From Enterovibrio qingdaonensis (GTDB lineage Bacteria > Pseudomonadota > Gammaproteobacteria > Enterobacterales > Vibrionaceae), in NCBI RefSeq assembly GCF_028683135.1, contig NZ_JAJUBB010000006.1, forward strand, positions 124,001 to 188,000: DNA of 64,000 nt. Reading direction: 5' to 3'. Position 1 is the stretch's first letter. Each line of letters starts with the position of its first letter. The notes beneath the pieces were generated by a model. That model worked only from the letters and a program-made list of their open reading frames with translations. It made no database searches and was not told the DNA's origin. Below are positions 38,766-50,551 of this stretch, in pieces. Made by a program: the position numbers and the translations under genes.

Positions 38766-39518
38766 TTATTCGATGTCGTTGAGCATCTCTATCACGCGCA
38801 TCCAGTTTCTAGTTTGAAGTTCAAACTCAAACGGACAAAACTGATCGCGTTCCATTTCAATCAGATCCTCGTCCATAATGTCAGCATATTTCTTTGGGTT
38901 ACTGCCGTAAATCAGACAAAGTGATTGGGCGAACCGCTGACCATCTAAGCTGTGTTCATCCCACATCGCGACATCGTCGAAATACTCTGTATCCATGTCC
39001 TCGATGGCGAACAAGTCGACGCCCGCATAAGCCAAGTCATCATCATAGTAATGGATCATCATGAGTGTGGCGAAATTGTCTACGGCGTCTTCCTCTTTGC
39101 CAAGCGCAGGGAAATCCCATATTGCCAGATAGGCATGGCCATACTCGTGCAGCAAGGTGTGAAGCACTGCAGCTTCTGTTGCTTCGTCGGAGGTTAGCCC
39201 CTCTTGAGAGGGCGGCACGCTGTCGAATCTTTCTTTGGCATAATGCACAAATTGATACGGCATTTGTATCGTCAAGGTTTGAGGATCGAACAGTGGGCCA
39301 TCAAGATCGCCATAACGAATGGTGAGCGTTTCAGGGACGGGCATTTCCGCATTGACGAGCTTAACCATGTCTTTGGAGATGCTTTCGATCAATCTTTTTG
39401 CTTGCTTGTCACTTTTAGACGTCGCAGGGTCAAAGACCAGTACCGTGTTAGCGGTGCTCTGTGTTGGTGCAAACAAAAAAAGTAGTAAGAGTGCATAAAG
39501 ATGAATGCGTATCGGCAT
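38766..39518 (-). CDS. DUF4344-like periplasmic metallopeptidase
   Basis: 250 residues with a signal peptide (MPIRIHLYALLLLFLFAPTQ...A-N). The zinc-protease motif HEYGH is at 124-128, followed by KEEDAVDNFAT, which supplies a third acidic ligand in this family. Two late cysteines (SLCLIYG and DQFCPFE) may form a disulfide. It matches the layout of DUF4344 putative metallopeptidases; the substrate is unknown. It is the first gene of a likely two-gene unit with the DUF547 gene, upstream of the thi operon and after the leuD terminator. Confidence 0.82.
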   Translation of the reverse strand: MPIRIHLYALLLLFLFAPTQSTANTVLVFDPATSKSDKQAKRLIESISKDMVKLVNAEMPVPETLTIRYGDLDGPLFDPQTLTIQMPYQFVHYAKERFDSVPPSQEGLTSDEATEAAVLHTLLHEYGHAYLAIWDFPALGKEEDAVDNFATLMMIHYYDDDLAYAGVDLFAIEDMDTEYFDDVAMWDEHSLDGQRFAQSLCLIYGSNPKKYADIMDEDLIEMERDQFCPFEFELQTRNWMRVIEMLNDIE

Positions 39519-39559
39519 GGTAGACCTTCCTTAGTGCCCAGAATCTCTACCCAAGCATA

Positions 39560-39587
39560 GAAAAAGCCGACTCGATGAGTCGGCTTA
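39560..39587 (-). terminator. leuABCD operon terminator
   Basis: Ten-base perfect stem AAGCCGACTC/GAGTCGGCTT, loop ATC, followed on the minus strand by TTTTTC. Confidence 0.85.
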
Positions 39588-39603
39588 GTTGCGAGATATT
39601 AAA

Positions 39604-40206
39604 TCATGCAAGAAATGGGGGGATATTCGCTTCGTACTCTGAAATTTTCGCTTCGTGCTGAAGCGTCAGGCCGATGCTGTCTAAACCGTTTAACAAGCAG
39701 TGACGACGGAACTCATCAATTTCGAACGAATAGGTTTTGTCACCTGCTGTCACGGTTTGCGCTTCCAAATCCAGTGCAATCTCTGCGCCCTCATTGGCTT
39801 CTACAAACGTAAACAGCTCATCCACTTCCGCTTCAGTCAAACGCACGGGCACCATTTGGTTATTGATGGAGTTACCGTAGAAGATGTCAGCAAAGCTCGG
39901 GGCGATCATCACTTTAAAGCCAAAGTCAGCCAGTGCCCACGGGGCGTGTTCACGTGAAGAGCCACAGCCGAAATTCTCACGCGCCAGCAGTACACTTGCG
40001 CCTTTATAGCGTGGGAAGTTCAGAACAAATTCTGGATTGTCCTGTTGGCCCGCTTCGTCGAGAAAGCGCCAGTCATGGAACAAGTGTTGACCAAAGCCAA
40101 TGCGGGTGACTTTCTGCAAAAATTGCTTAGGGATGATGGCATCAGTATCGACGTTTGCTGCGTCCAGCGGTGCCACCAAGCCTTTATGTTGTTTAATTCC
40201 TGACAT
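39604..40206 (-). CDS. leuD: 3-isopropylmalate dehydratase small subunit
   Basis: Swivel-domain subunit of isopropylmalate isomerase, converting 2- to 3-isopropylmalate. 200 residues; the core [15 protein letters not shown] and [17 protein letters not shown] are diagnostic. It is the last gene of leuABCD, 9 bases after leuC. Confidence 0.97.
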   Translation of the reverse strand: MSGIKQHKGLVAPLDAANVDTDAIIPKQFLQKVTRIGFGQHLFHDWRFLDEAGQQDNPEFVLNFPRYKGASVLLARENFGCGSSREHAPWALADFGFKVMIAPSFADIFYGNSINNQMVPVRLTEAEVDELFTFVEANEGAEIALDLEAQTVTAGDKTYSFEIDEFRRHCLLNGLDSIGLTLQHEAKISEYEANIPPFLA

Positions 40207-40215
40207 GGTGACTCC

Positions 40216-41631
40216 TTAACCGTTTTGAATGTCAAAGCTGTTTACATCAACGAAGTGACCGGCAACGGCTGCGGCTGCCGCCATTGCTGGGCTTACCAAG
40301 TGTGTACGCCCTTCACGGCCTTGGCGGCCTTCGAAGTTGCGGTTGCTGGTGGATGCGCAGCGTTCTTTTGGCCCCAAGCGATCGTTATTCATTGCCAGAC
40401 ACATTGAACAGCCAGGCAAGCGCCATTCAAAACCTGCGTCGATAAAGATTTTATCCAAACCTTCTTGTTCCGCTTGGGCTTTCACCTGCTCAGAACCCGG
40501 AACCACCAGTGCCTGCACGCCAGATGCCACTTTGCGACCTTTCGCGACTGCGGCGGCGGCACGCATGTCTTCGATGCGCGAGTTGGTGCAAGAGCCGATA
40601 AAGACTTTGTCGATGGCGATGTCAGTGATTTTCTGGCCTGCTTCTATGCCCATGTACTTCAGAGCACGCTCAGCGGAATGGCGTTCAATTGGGTCGCTAA
40701 AGCTCTCTGGCGCAGGAACGACATCGTTCACGCCTACAACCTGACCTGGGTTGGTGCCCCACGTCACTTGGTTGTTGATGTCCGTCGCTTCCAAAGTGAC
40801 TACCGCGTCAAACTCTGCGTCTACGTCCGTTTTGAGCGTTTTCCAGTATTCAACCGCAGCATCCCAGTTTGCGCCTGTCGGCGCAAACTTGCGGCCTTCA
40901 AGGTAATCAAACGTGGTTTGGTCTGGTGAAACAAGGCCTGCTTTTGCGCCCAACTCGATAGCCATGTTACACACGGTCATGCGGCCTTCCATGGTCAGAT
41001 CTTCAATCGCCTGACCGCAGAACTCAACCACGTAACCTGTGCCGCCTGCATGACCGACTTTGCCGATGATTGCCAACACGATATCTTTTGCGGTTACGCC
41101 GTCAGCAACGCTGCCTTTGACCTCAATTTTCATGGTCTTAGCGCGGCCTTGCTTCAGCGTTTGCGTTGCCAATACATGCTCAACTTCAGAGGTGCCGATA
41201 CCAAATGCCAATGAGCCAAATGCGCCGTGCGTGGCGGTATGGGAGTCACCACAAACGATAGTGGTGCCCGGCAGGGTGATACCCAGTTCTGGACCCATGA
41301 CGTGAACGATGCCTTGGAAAGGGTGATTGATGTCGTAAAGGGTGACACCAAACTCTTCACAGTTTTTTGCCAGTGTTTCCATCTGGATCTTCGCCATTTC
41401 GCCTGAGGCGTTAATGTCTTTGGTTTCTGTAGAAACGTTGTGATCCATGGTGGCGAACGTTTTTGATACCTGACGAACAGGTCTGCCATGTTGGCGCAGG
41501 CCGTCAAAAGCTTGCGGAGATGTTACTTCGTGCACCAAGTGGCGGTCTATATACAGCAGCGGGGTTTCGCCCGGAGCTTCTACTACCACATGGGCGTCGT
41601 AGACTTTTTCATAAAGGGTTTTCGCTGACAT
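40216..41631 (-). CDS. leuC: 3-isopropylmalate dehydratase large subunit
   Basis: Aconitase-type [4Fe-4S] subunit of isopropylmalate isomerase. 471 residues. The cluster cysteines are in GSCTNSR and [24 protein letters not shown] lies near residue 125-138. It follows leuB by 41 bases. Confidence 0.97.
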   Translation of the reverse strand: MSAKTLYEKVYDAHVVVEAPGETPLLYIDRHLVHEVTSPQAFDGLRQHGRPVRQVSKTFATMDHNVSTETKDINASGEMAKIQMETLAKNCEEFGVTLYDINHPFQGIVHVMGPELGITLPGTTIVCGDSHTATHGAFGSLAFGIGTSEVEHVLATQTLKQGRAKTMKIEVKGSVADGVTAKDIVLAIIGKVGHAGGTGYVVEFCGQAIEDLTMEGRMTVCNMAIELGAKAGLVSPDQTTFDYLEGRKFAPTGANWDAAVEYWKTLKTDVDAEFDAVVTLEATDINNQVTWGTNPGQVVGVNDVVPAPESFSDPIERHSAERALKYMGIEAGQKITDIAIDKVFIGSCTNSRIEDMRAAAAVAKGRKVASGVQALVVPGSEQVKAQAEQEGLDKIFIDAGFEWRLPGCSMCLAMNNDRLGPKERCASTSNRNFEGRQGREGRTHLVSPAMAAAAAVAGHFVDVNSFDIQNG

Positions 41632-41672
41632 TGCCCTGTCTTCCTTATAATTCGTTATCGCTTCCAGTGCGT

Positions 41673-44320
<2,648 letters not shown>

Positions 44321-44421
44321 GGTCGTTCCCTCTGTTGCCGTTGAGTACCAATGTCGCAAACAGTTTTTTCACTACTTACTGAGATTGATATGAGTAATCC
44401 GCACTGCTGGCAGGTCATACG

Positions 44422-44450
44422 AAAAAACCCGCGCTTCTGCGCGGGTTTTT
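44422..44450 (-). terminator. leu operon attenuator
   Basis: In the RNA AAACCCGCGC-AGAA-GCGCGGGUUU followed by Us, 35 bases past the leader-peptide stop and about 100 bases before leuA. A second copy of GCGCGGG at 44494-44488, at the end of the leader-peptide frame, can pair with the left arm as antiterminator. Confidence 0.88.
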
Positions 44451-44484
44451 ATAAGTCTTTTGGATGTTATTTTCTGTCCATGAC

Positions 44485-44544
44485 CTACCCGCGCGAATTG
44501 TTCACGAGAAGTAGAAGGTCTAGGAGGAAAATACGCATCATCAT
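44485..44544 (-). CDS. leuL: leu operon leader peptide
   Basis: 19-codon frame too short for routine gene finding: MMMRIFLLDLLLLVNNSRG, with six leucine codons (CTC, CTA, CTT, CTA, CTT, CTC) in a span of seven codons. AAAGGA sits 10 bases before the first of three tandem ATGs. Stalling at the leucine codons would leave the downstream GCGCGGG free to pair with the attenuator arm, so operon transcription rises when leucyl-tRNA is short. The product itself is not expected to have a function. Confidence 0.9.
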   Translation of the reverse strand: MMMRIFLLDLLLLVNNSRG

Positions 44545-44575
44545 TGTTACAGAATCCTTTAATGGTCTGCACAAA

Positions 44576-44605
44576 TGAATACCAAACCGTTCACCAAAAC
44601 GTCAA
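44576..44605 (-). promoter_or_regulatory. Candidate leu operon promoter
   Basis: Minus strand TTGACG, 18 bases, TATTCA, placed so that the transcript would start about 25 bases before leuL. The -35 is near-consensus and the -10 is weak. Confidence 0.5.
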
Positions 44606-44784
44606 TATCAAAATAGAAAATAACAAGAATGCGTTATTCAAAATGTTAAGTGTGGTGAAAAATACCACAAAAGTGCCTTAAGTCTGGTTTTATTCTCTGC
44701 TTGTTTTTGGCGTTCAGAAATTCATCACAAAACGGGGAACTGTAGAATTAAAGTGTGAGAAATGTGTCAGTTAGCAGCGTAGTA

Positions 44785-44807
44785 TTAATTCAACAGCGTT
44801 GAATTAA
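44785..44807. promoter_or_regulatory. Operator palindrome of the TetR-type regulator
   Basis: Perfect ten-base arms TTAATTCAAC and GTTGAATTAA around AGC, ending 8 bases before the regulator start codon and touching its AAGGTG ribosome site. Position and symmetry fit an autoregulatory TetR operator. Confidence 0.75.
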
Positions 44808-44815
44808 GGTGCCGT

Positions 44816-45460
44816 ATGGCTAAACGACCCGGACGTCCGACAGGCACTTCCCGTGCAAGAGAAGCCCTTATTGAAGAGGCGACACGTTTTTTCCTGTCTA
44901 AACCTTATGACAAAGTATCCACCCGAAAGATCGCAGAAAGTGCGAGTGTGGATGTGGCACTTATTCGCTACTACTTTGGCAATAAAGCGGGACTCTTTGA
45001 GGCAACCGTCAGAGAAAATGCCGCTCCCATCATCGCAAATCTTCGACAAGCCATCCAAGATGGAAGGGTAGAAACACTAAATGACGCTGTAGAGGCATTT
45101 TATAAGGTCATGTCTGTCGGCCCCAATCTGCCTTCTTTGATCTTTCGCTGCATGATGCTCGATGGTCAGGATCAGCAACGGCAAGCAATTGAGAAGCTGT
45201 TTCACGACATTATTCTGCCTGTGCAGCAAATGTTGTTTGCACGTTTTCAGGAAAAAGGGGTACTTCGCGATGATATCGATCCCGAGTTGGCGCGTATGAG
45301 TTTCTTTAGCCTGATGGTGTTGCCCTTTATCATGCCTCAAGGCATGGCTGCGTTGCAGGGTATATCCTTGAACGAAAGCTACTTGCTTCGGTTGGCTGGG
45401 CATAATGCTGCGCTGTTACAACATGGAATTTTCAAGGTCCAGGGAGAGCCTCCTCTATGA
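44816..45460 (+). CDS. TetR-family repressor of the RND operon
   Basis: 214 residues. A basic start (MAKRPGRPTGTSRAREAL) precedes a TetR helix-turn-helix at about 17-60 (KVSTRKIAESASVDVALIRYYFGNKAGLFEA). The C-terminal ligand domain resembles the AefR/CmeR-like group but the ligand is unknown. Its stop overlaps the adaptor-gene start by 4 bases, so it is the first gene of the efflux operon and likely represses it through the palindrome at 44785-44807. Confidence 0.9.
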   Translation: MAKRPGRPTGTSRAREALIEEATRFFLSKPYDKVSTRKIAESASVDVALIRYYFGNKAGLFEATVRENAAPIIANLRQAIQDGRVETLNDAVEAFYKVMSVGPNLPSLIFRCMMLDGQDQQRQAIEKLFHDIILPVQQMLFARFQEKGVLRDDIDPELARMSFFSLMVLPFIMPQGMAALQGISLNESYLLRLAGHNAALLQHGIFKVQGEPPL

Positions 45461-46785
45461 CACTAAAAAGAAAGTTGTTGTTTTTCCCTGCGCTTGCAGT
45501 GGGGGTAGCCGTGCTGTTTATCGCGCTAAAAACCCGTCCGGATATTCCCGTTAAACCTTCTTTGTCTAAAGCTCGTTACGTTGATGTAGTAACACTTCAG
45601 CGATTACCGATTGCGCCAGAAGTGACGGGTTTTGGCCGCGTGACACCTAAGCATATTTGGCAGGCGATAGCAGAAGTTAATGGCAAGGTGATCTATCGCC
45701 ATCCAGATTTGGAAAAAGGACAGATCCTCGCGGCGGGTACGGTACTTTTGAAGATTGACCCAACCGATTACCAAATAGCCGTTGCTCAAGCTGAAGCTGA
45801 TCTCAACGCCAAACAGGCGCGATTGGCGAGGCTCAATTTAGATGAAAAAAACCTAAAATCGACCTTGTCGATTGAACAGCGCAGGCTAGCACTCAGCAAA
45901 GATGAACTTGCGCGAAAACGAAATCTTCAACAAAAAGGCCTCACCTCCCAATCTGCTCTCGATGCTGAACAGCAATCTTTTCTTTCTCAACAATCTCGTG
46001 TTCAGGATCTCGACGCCCAACTAAACGTTTTACCCGATGATAAGAAAATCACCCAAGCCGAACTTGCAGCCAGCGAACTTGCCTTAAAACAAGCGCAGCG
46101 AAACCTTGAAAAAACAGAGATTACATTACCCATCGACAGCCGAATTGCTGATGTGAACATCGAACTCGATCAAGTCGTGACGCCTCAACAGATCATGTTG
46201 GTATCACATGGGTTGGACGATGTAGAAGTCGATGCGCAAGTCTCCATCCACGATATGCAGACGCTGATCGACAGTTTGGATAGAAGCGATACGCACACGC
46301 CACCTCTCGACGATCTTACCGCCAAGGTCACCTTGTCCAGCGGCTCGTTTCAAGGTGATTGGCAAGCGCAAGTCGCGCGCCTCAGTGATACGGTCAATCT
46401 CAATCAGGCAACCGTCGGTGTTATTCTGGAAATTCCGTTAACAGGTGTCACGGCCCATAGTGACGCGATACTGCCACCGTTAGTTAATGGCATGTTTGTT
46501 AAAGCGTCCATTGAAGGGCAAGCCAGACCGCATTGGGTGATACCGGAACAGGCATTGCGTGGTGACAATATTTACCTGTTGGAAGAAGGTAAATTGCGTG
46601 TCCTTCCTATCGAGGTGCTATTTAGGAAAGACGATTTGGTGGCGATTGAGGGCGCACTGCAAAAAGGGCAGGTTGTGGTGTTGAACGACATATTGCCCGC
46701 AGTCCCCGGAATGACCTTGCGTGCAGTTACTCTCAATGGTGTGGCTGTAAAGGCGTCAAATGAGGCGAAAGGGGATGCGTCATGA
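45457..46785 (+). CDS. RND efflux periplasmic adaptor (HlyD/MFP family)
   Basis: 442-residue membrane-fusion protein. An N-terminal membrane segment (LLFFPALAVGVAVLFIAL) anchors it; a barrel/lipoyl part (GRVTPKHIWQAIAEVNGKV) is split by a long coiled-coil hairpin (about 105-215; many Leu/Gln/Ala/Lys), and then a beta-barrel and membrane-proximal domain. It starts four bases inside the regulator gene and overlaps the permease start by four. It would link the permease to an outer-membrane channel, which is not encoded here. Confidence 0.92.
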   Translation: MTLKRKLLFFPALAVGVAVLFIALKTRPDIPVKPSLSKARYVDVVTLQRLPIAPEVTGFGRVTPKHIWQAIAEVNGKVIYRHPDLEKGQILAAGTVLLKIDPTDYQIAVAQAEADLNAKQARLARLNLDEKNLKSTLSIEQRRLALSKDELARKRNLQQKGLTSQSALDAEQQSFLSQQSRVQDLDAQLNVLPDDKKITQAELAASELALKQAQRNLEKTEITLPIDSRIADVNIELDQVVTPQQIMLVSHGLDDVEVDAQVSIHDMQTLIDSLDRSDTHTPPLDDLTAKVTLSSGSFQGDWQAQVARLSDTVNLNQATVGVILEIPLTGVTAHSDAILPPLVNGMFVKASIEGQARPHWVIPEQALRGDNIYLLEEGKLRVLPIEVLFRKDDLVAIEGALQKGQVVVLNDILPAVPGMTLRAVTLNGVAVKASNEAKGDAS

Positions 46786-49700
46786 TCCGCTTTTTTGCGC
46801 GACACCCCACTGCAGCAAACCTACTTATGCTGACGCTGATCCTATTGGGTCTGACCGCGCTGCCGCAATTAAAGCGAGAGACTTTTCCTGAGTTTGCTCC
46901 CCCTTATATTCTCGCCAGCGTTGCTTATCCCGGTGCAAGCCCTGAGCAGGTAGAGCAAAACATTTGTTTGTTGATGGAAGAAGCCATTGACGGCCTCTCA
47001 AATATCGAAGAAACGCGCTGTGAGGCACTGGAAGGTGCGGCATCTTTAGTGGTGAAGCTCACGCCTATTGCGGATATCTCCCGCATGCTGGTGGACATTC
47101 AAACCCAGATTAATGCCATCAACAATTTCCCTAGTGATATCGAACCGCCCGTTGTCAGAGAGTTAGACTGGAACGAACCTGTGGTTGATGTTGCGATTGC
47201 TGCAGACACCGATTGGGTAGGGCTGAAAGCGTACGCGGAAGATCTCAAACAGATCCTCAAACACCAATACGACGTTCCTTTGGTCACCGTTTCAGGTTTC
47301 TCCGATAAACAAATCCGTATTGAGGTAAAAGAGAGTGCGCTTAGGCAACTTGGCCTTAGCATCGCCGATATTGCTGCAGAAGTGTCGGCGCAAAACATCA
47401 ACTTGCCGAGTGGTAATGTCGAACTTGCCGATAAGAGCCTGTTAATTCGTTTTGATGAAAGGCGTATCGCCGCTGAAACGTTAGGCCGGATTGTCATCGC
47501 GGCTGATCCGAATGGCGGTGTTGTGCGGCTACAGGATATCGCCACCTTGACTGAACGCTTTGAGCTGGACGAGCAAAAAGTGTGGTTCGATGGAAAGCCC
47601 TCTGCGATTCTTAAGATCAGCAAGAATAAGGCAGACGATGCCCTGCGGATCAAAGACCGCGTCGCGACGTTTGTCGATGATCAACAGTTGATCGCCCCTG
47701 ATGGCGTGACGCTAAATCTGACCAATGATTTCTCTTCCTTGCTCTGGGATCGCCTCACCATGATGACGCGAAATGCATGGCAAGGGGTGATCTTGGTATT
47801 TGGTGTCATGTGGCTGTTTTTCTCACTGCGTTATTCATTCTGGGTTGCTGCAGGTCTTCCTGTTGCCTTCCTAGGCAGCTTTTTCTTGATGGCGCAGCTT
47901 GGCCTGTCTATCAACATCATGTCTTTGGTCGCACTTCTTATGGCAATCGGGATCATGATGGATGATGCCATCGTGATCTCTGAGTCGATCGCATCGCATA
48001 TAGACCGAGGACAAAAGCTTGAAGAGGCGGTGGTGAATGGGGTGAAGAAAGTACTGCCCGGTGTTGTTTCCTCGTATCTCACCACGGTGTGTATTTTCGG
48101 CAGTCTGATCTTCTTGCAAGGTGAAATGGGTGCGGTGCTGCGTGTCGTACCCATGGTCTTGATTCTGGTTTTAACCCTCAGTCTAATTGAGGCATTCTTA
48201 ATTCTCCCTCACCACTTGCAACACTCGCTTGCCAATGCAGGGAGTCCTAAGCCCGACCTTGCATTTAAGCGTGTATTTCTCGAGAGGTTTGAAGCATTTA
48301 GAGCCGGGAAATTAGCGGAGCTGGTCACTAAGGCTGTGGATTGGCGGTATGCCTTTGTTGGTGGCGTCATCGCTATGCTGCTTATCTCAGCGTCCTTGAT
48401 TGTCTCTGGTGCGGTGCGCTTTGTTGGGTTTCCAGAGTTGGATGGCGATATCGCAGAAGCGCGGGTAATTTTGCCTCCTGGGTCATCGCTGGTTCAAACC
48501 GAACAGGTGGTCGATGCGCTCGTGGCATCAGCCAATCGGATTGGACAACGTTGGAGCGAAGAAAAAGAGGGCGGTGAACCTCTCATTGAGCACATCACAG
48601 AGCACTTCAACGTCAATGCGGATGCAGATGAAAGCGGTCAGCATATCGCTACAGTCCGCTTAGATTTGCGCAGTGCAGAAGTGCGATCAACCCTTATCGA
48701 TGACTTTCTCGCGCAATGGGAAGAAGAAACGGGCGTATTGACTGATCCGGTGTCGTTAGTGTTTAAGCAACCTGCAATGGGGCCCGGCGGTCGCGACTTT
48801 GATATTCGGCTGCAGCATGATGATTTGGATGAGCTCAAAGAAGCCTCCGTCGCTATTCAGCAGTTTATTACAAAGTTTCAAGGGGTTTCCGGGGTGCTTG
48901 ATGATATGCGCCCAGGAAAGGAAGAAGTCAAAGTGACACTGCGCCCCGGGGCTGAGGCATTTGGTATCAATGGTCAAATGATCGCAAGACAGCTTCGCGC
49001 TGCGTATTTTGGCCAAACTGCCGATGAAATTCAGGTGGGGCCGGAGAGCATCGAAATCGACGTCAGGCTGGACAAGACAGATGCGGGTAACCTTCAGAGT
49101 TTTGCGAATTTTCCCATTGTGATGCCCGATGGTAGTCAGGTGCCACTGTCCACGGTCGCGGAGCTGAACTATCAGCGCAATTTTGTTCGTATTCAGCGAA
49201 TTGATGGGTTGCGTACGTTAAGTGTTTTCGGTGATGTGGTGCAAAGTCAGGTGAGCATTGGGGATGTGCTGCTTCAACTAAAAAAAGAGGTGATACCGAC
49301 GCTTCAACAAGAATATCCACGATTACGGGTGCTGTTCGAAGGACAAAGTCAGGACTCCGCCAAAACAGGGCAATCGATGGGTGTCGCGTTTGCACTTGGG
49401 CTCTTTGGAGTCTTTGTGATTCTCAGCTATCAGTTCCGCAGTTATCTCGAACCTTTTGTTGTACTAATTGCCATTCCGTTGGCATTCATCGGCGTTATTT
49501 GGGGACATTGGCTCCTTGGCCATCCGTTAAGTATGCCTAGCATGATGGGTTTTGTGTCTCTTGCTGGCGTGGTGGTGAACGATTCCATCTTACTGGTGCA
49601 GTATATTCGTCACCATCTCGATGAAGGTGAGGATGTCTATAGTGCGGTTGTTCAAGCCAGCCAAGAGCGTTTTCGAGCAGTGTTTCTTACCTCCTTAACC

Positions 49701-49889
49701 ACAGCTGCGGGGCTTTTGCCTTTGCTGTTGGAAACCAGTTTGCAAGCGCAAGTCGTTAAGCCGCTCGTTATTTCAATCGTCTTTGGGATATTCACATCTA
49801 CCTTGTTGGTGCTGTTTATGATCCCTGTGGCTTACGCCATTTTGGCGGATTTTGGAAAGGTAAAACGGCATGAAGCACTCACGATTTAA
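46782..49889 (+). CDS. RND efflux permease (AcrB-like)
   Basis: 1,035-residue inner-membrane proton-driven pump, 12 membrane segments with two large periplasmic loops. TM4 has the acidic pair D394-D395 (IMMDDAIVISES) needed for proton relay in AcrB. In TM10 the position of AcrB Lys940 appears to be N933 (GVVVNDSILLV), a change found in several RND subgroups. The operon has no outer-membrane factor, so TolC elsewhere is probably used. Substrate unknown; the HAE1-like layout suggests organic compounds or detergents. Confidence 0.93.
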   Translation: MIRFFARHPTAANLLMLTLILLGLTALPQLKRETFPEFAPPYILASVAYPGASPEQVEQNICLLMEEAIDGLSNIEETRCEALEGAASLVVKLTPIADISRMLVDIQTQINAINNFPSDIEPPVVRELDWNEPVVDVAIAADTDWVGLKAYAEDLKQILKHQYDVPLVTVSGFSDKQIRIEVKESALRQLGLSIADIAAEVSAQNINLPSGNVELADKSLLIRFDERRIAAETLGRIVIAADPNGGVVRLQDIATLTERFELDEQKVWFDGKPSAILKISKNKADDALRIKDRVATFVDDQQLIAPDGVTLNLTNDFSSLLWDRLTMMTRNAWQGVILVFGVMWLFFSLRYSFWVAAGLPVAFLGSFFLMAQLGLSINIMSLVALLMAIGIMMDDAIVISESIASHIDRGQKLEEAVVNGVKKVLPGVVSSYLTTVCIFGSLIFLQGEMGAVLRVVPMVLILVLTLSLIEAFLILPHHLQHSLANAGSPKPDLAFKRVFLERFEAFRAGKLAELVTKAVDWRYAFVGGVIAMLLISASLIVSGAVRFVGFPELDGDIAEARVILPPGSSLVQTEQVVDALVASANRIGQRWSEEKEGGEPLIEHITEHFNVNADADESGQHIATVRLDLRSAEVRSTLIDDFLAQWEEETGVLTDPVSLVFKQPAMGPGGRDFDIRLQHDDLDELKEASVAIQQFITKFQGVSGVLDDMRPGKEEVKVTLRPGAEAFGINGQMIARQLRAAYFGQTADEIQVGPESIEIDVRLDKTDAGNLQSFANFPIVMPDGSQVPLSTVAELNYQRNFVRIQRIDGLRTLSVFGDVVQSQVSIGDVLLQLKKEVIPTLQQEYPRLRVLFEGQSQDSAKTGQSMGVAFALGLFGVFVILSYQFRSYLEPFVVLIAIPLAFIGVIWGHWLLGHPLSMPSMMGFVSLAGVVVNDSILLVQYIRHHLDEGEDVYSAVVQASQERFRAVFLTSLTTAAGLLPLLLETSLQAQVVKPLVISIVFGIFTSTLLVLFMIPVAYAILADFGKVKRHEALTI

Positions 49890-49998
49890 CGCACTAGGTT
49901 GAGGGGCGAAACTTCATCAATCCTTCGGCAAAGCGTCACGGTTCTGTCATTCCCCCCTCCTAAGCTGATGGTGAATCATCGACAAATGGAGTGGGTGA

Positions 49999-50505
49999 AT
50001 GCGGAGTCTCGTTGCAATTCAAAGGGTTGATCAGGCGTTTTCGTCGCTTTGCCTCGGGCATCGGTTTAGTGCCGATATTGCGCGTATTTTTCGTTGGGTA
50101 TCAAAAAGCGGAGACGGACATCTTTATGCGGCCATTGGTGTCATTTTGGCAATAAGTGATGGCGCGCGTGGGCTGGCTTTTCTCGCGTGCGGTTTAATGG
50201 CCTTTGCCATCGAAGTGCCGCTTTATATGTCACTGAAAAGACGGTTTCGTCGTGCGCGTCCTCAACACCTACCCTCGTTTATCACACCGTCAGATCTCTA
50301 CAGCATGCCGTCAGGGCATACGGCGGCGGCATTCTTAATGGCGTCATTGCTAAGCCATTTTTATCCCGATTTTAGCCAGATTTACTGGAGCTGGGCAGCT
50401 GCCATTGGACTGTCTCGCGTGCTGTTAGGTGTGCACTTTATTTCTGATGTTTTCGTCGGTGCGCTACTGGGGTTAGGTTGTGCGGCGTTGGCATTGAGCT
50501 TCTGA
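49999..50505 (+). CDS. PAP2-family membrane phosphatase
   Basis: 168 residues, about five membrane helices. The three acid-phosphatase motifs are complete: K-x6-RP (KRRFRRARP), PSGH (MPSGHTAAAF) and SR-x5-H-x3-D (SRVLLGVHFISD), so it should remove phosphate from a lipid phosphate, facing the periplasm. It precedes the glycosyltransferase gene by 46 bases on the same strand, suggesting a shared lipid-linked glycan task. It could also be undecaprenyl-diphosphate phosphatase-like; substrate unproven. Confidence 0.88.
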   Translation: MRSLVAIQRVDQAFSSLCLGHRFSADIARIFRWVSKSGDGHLYAAIGVILAISDGARGLAFLACGLMAFAIEVPLYMSLKRRFRRARPQHLPSFITPSDLYSMPSGHTAAAFLMASLLSHFYPDFSQIYWSWAAAIGLSRVLLGVHFISDVFVGALLGLGCAALALSF

Positions 50506-50551
50506 GCAGCTTGCCATTGCAAAATACGTAAGATCATTTGTGAGAGCCAAA

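Noticed and set aside
44372-44572. 66-codon minus-strand frame across the leu leader
   Set aside because: It crosses the attenuator hairpin and lacks clustered leucine codons; the 19-codon frame in another phase explains the leader far better.
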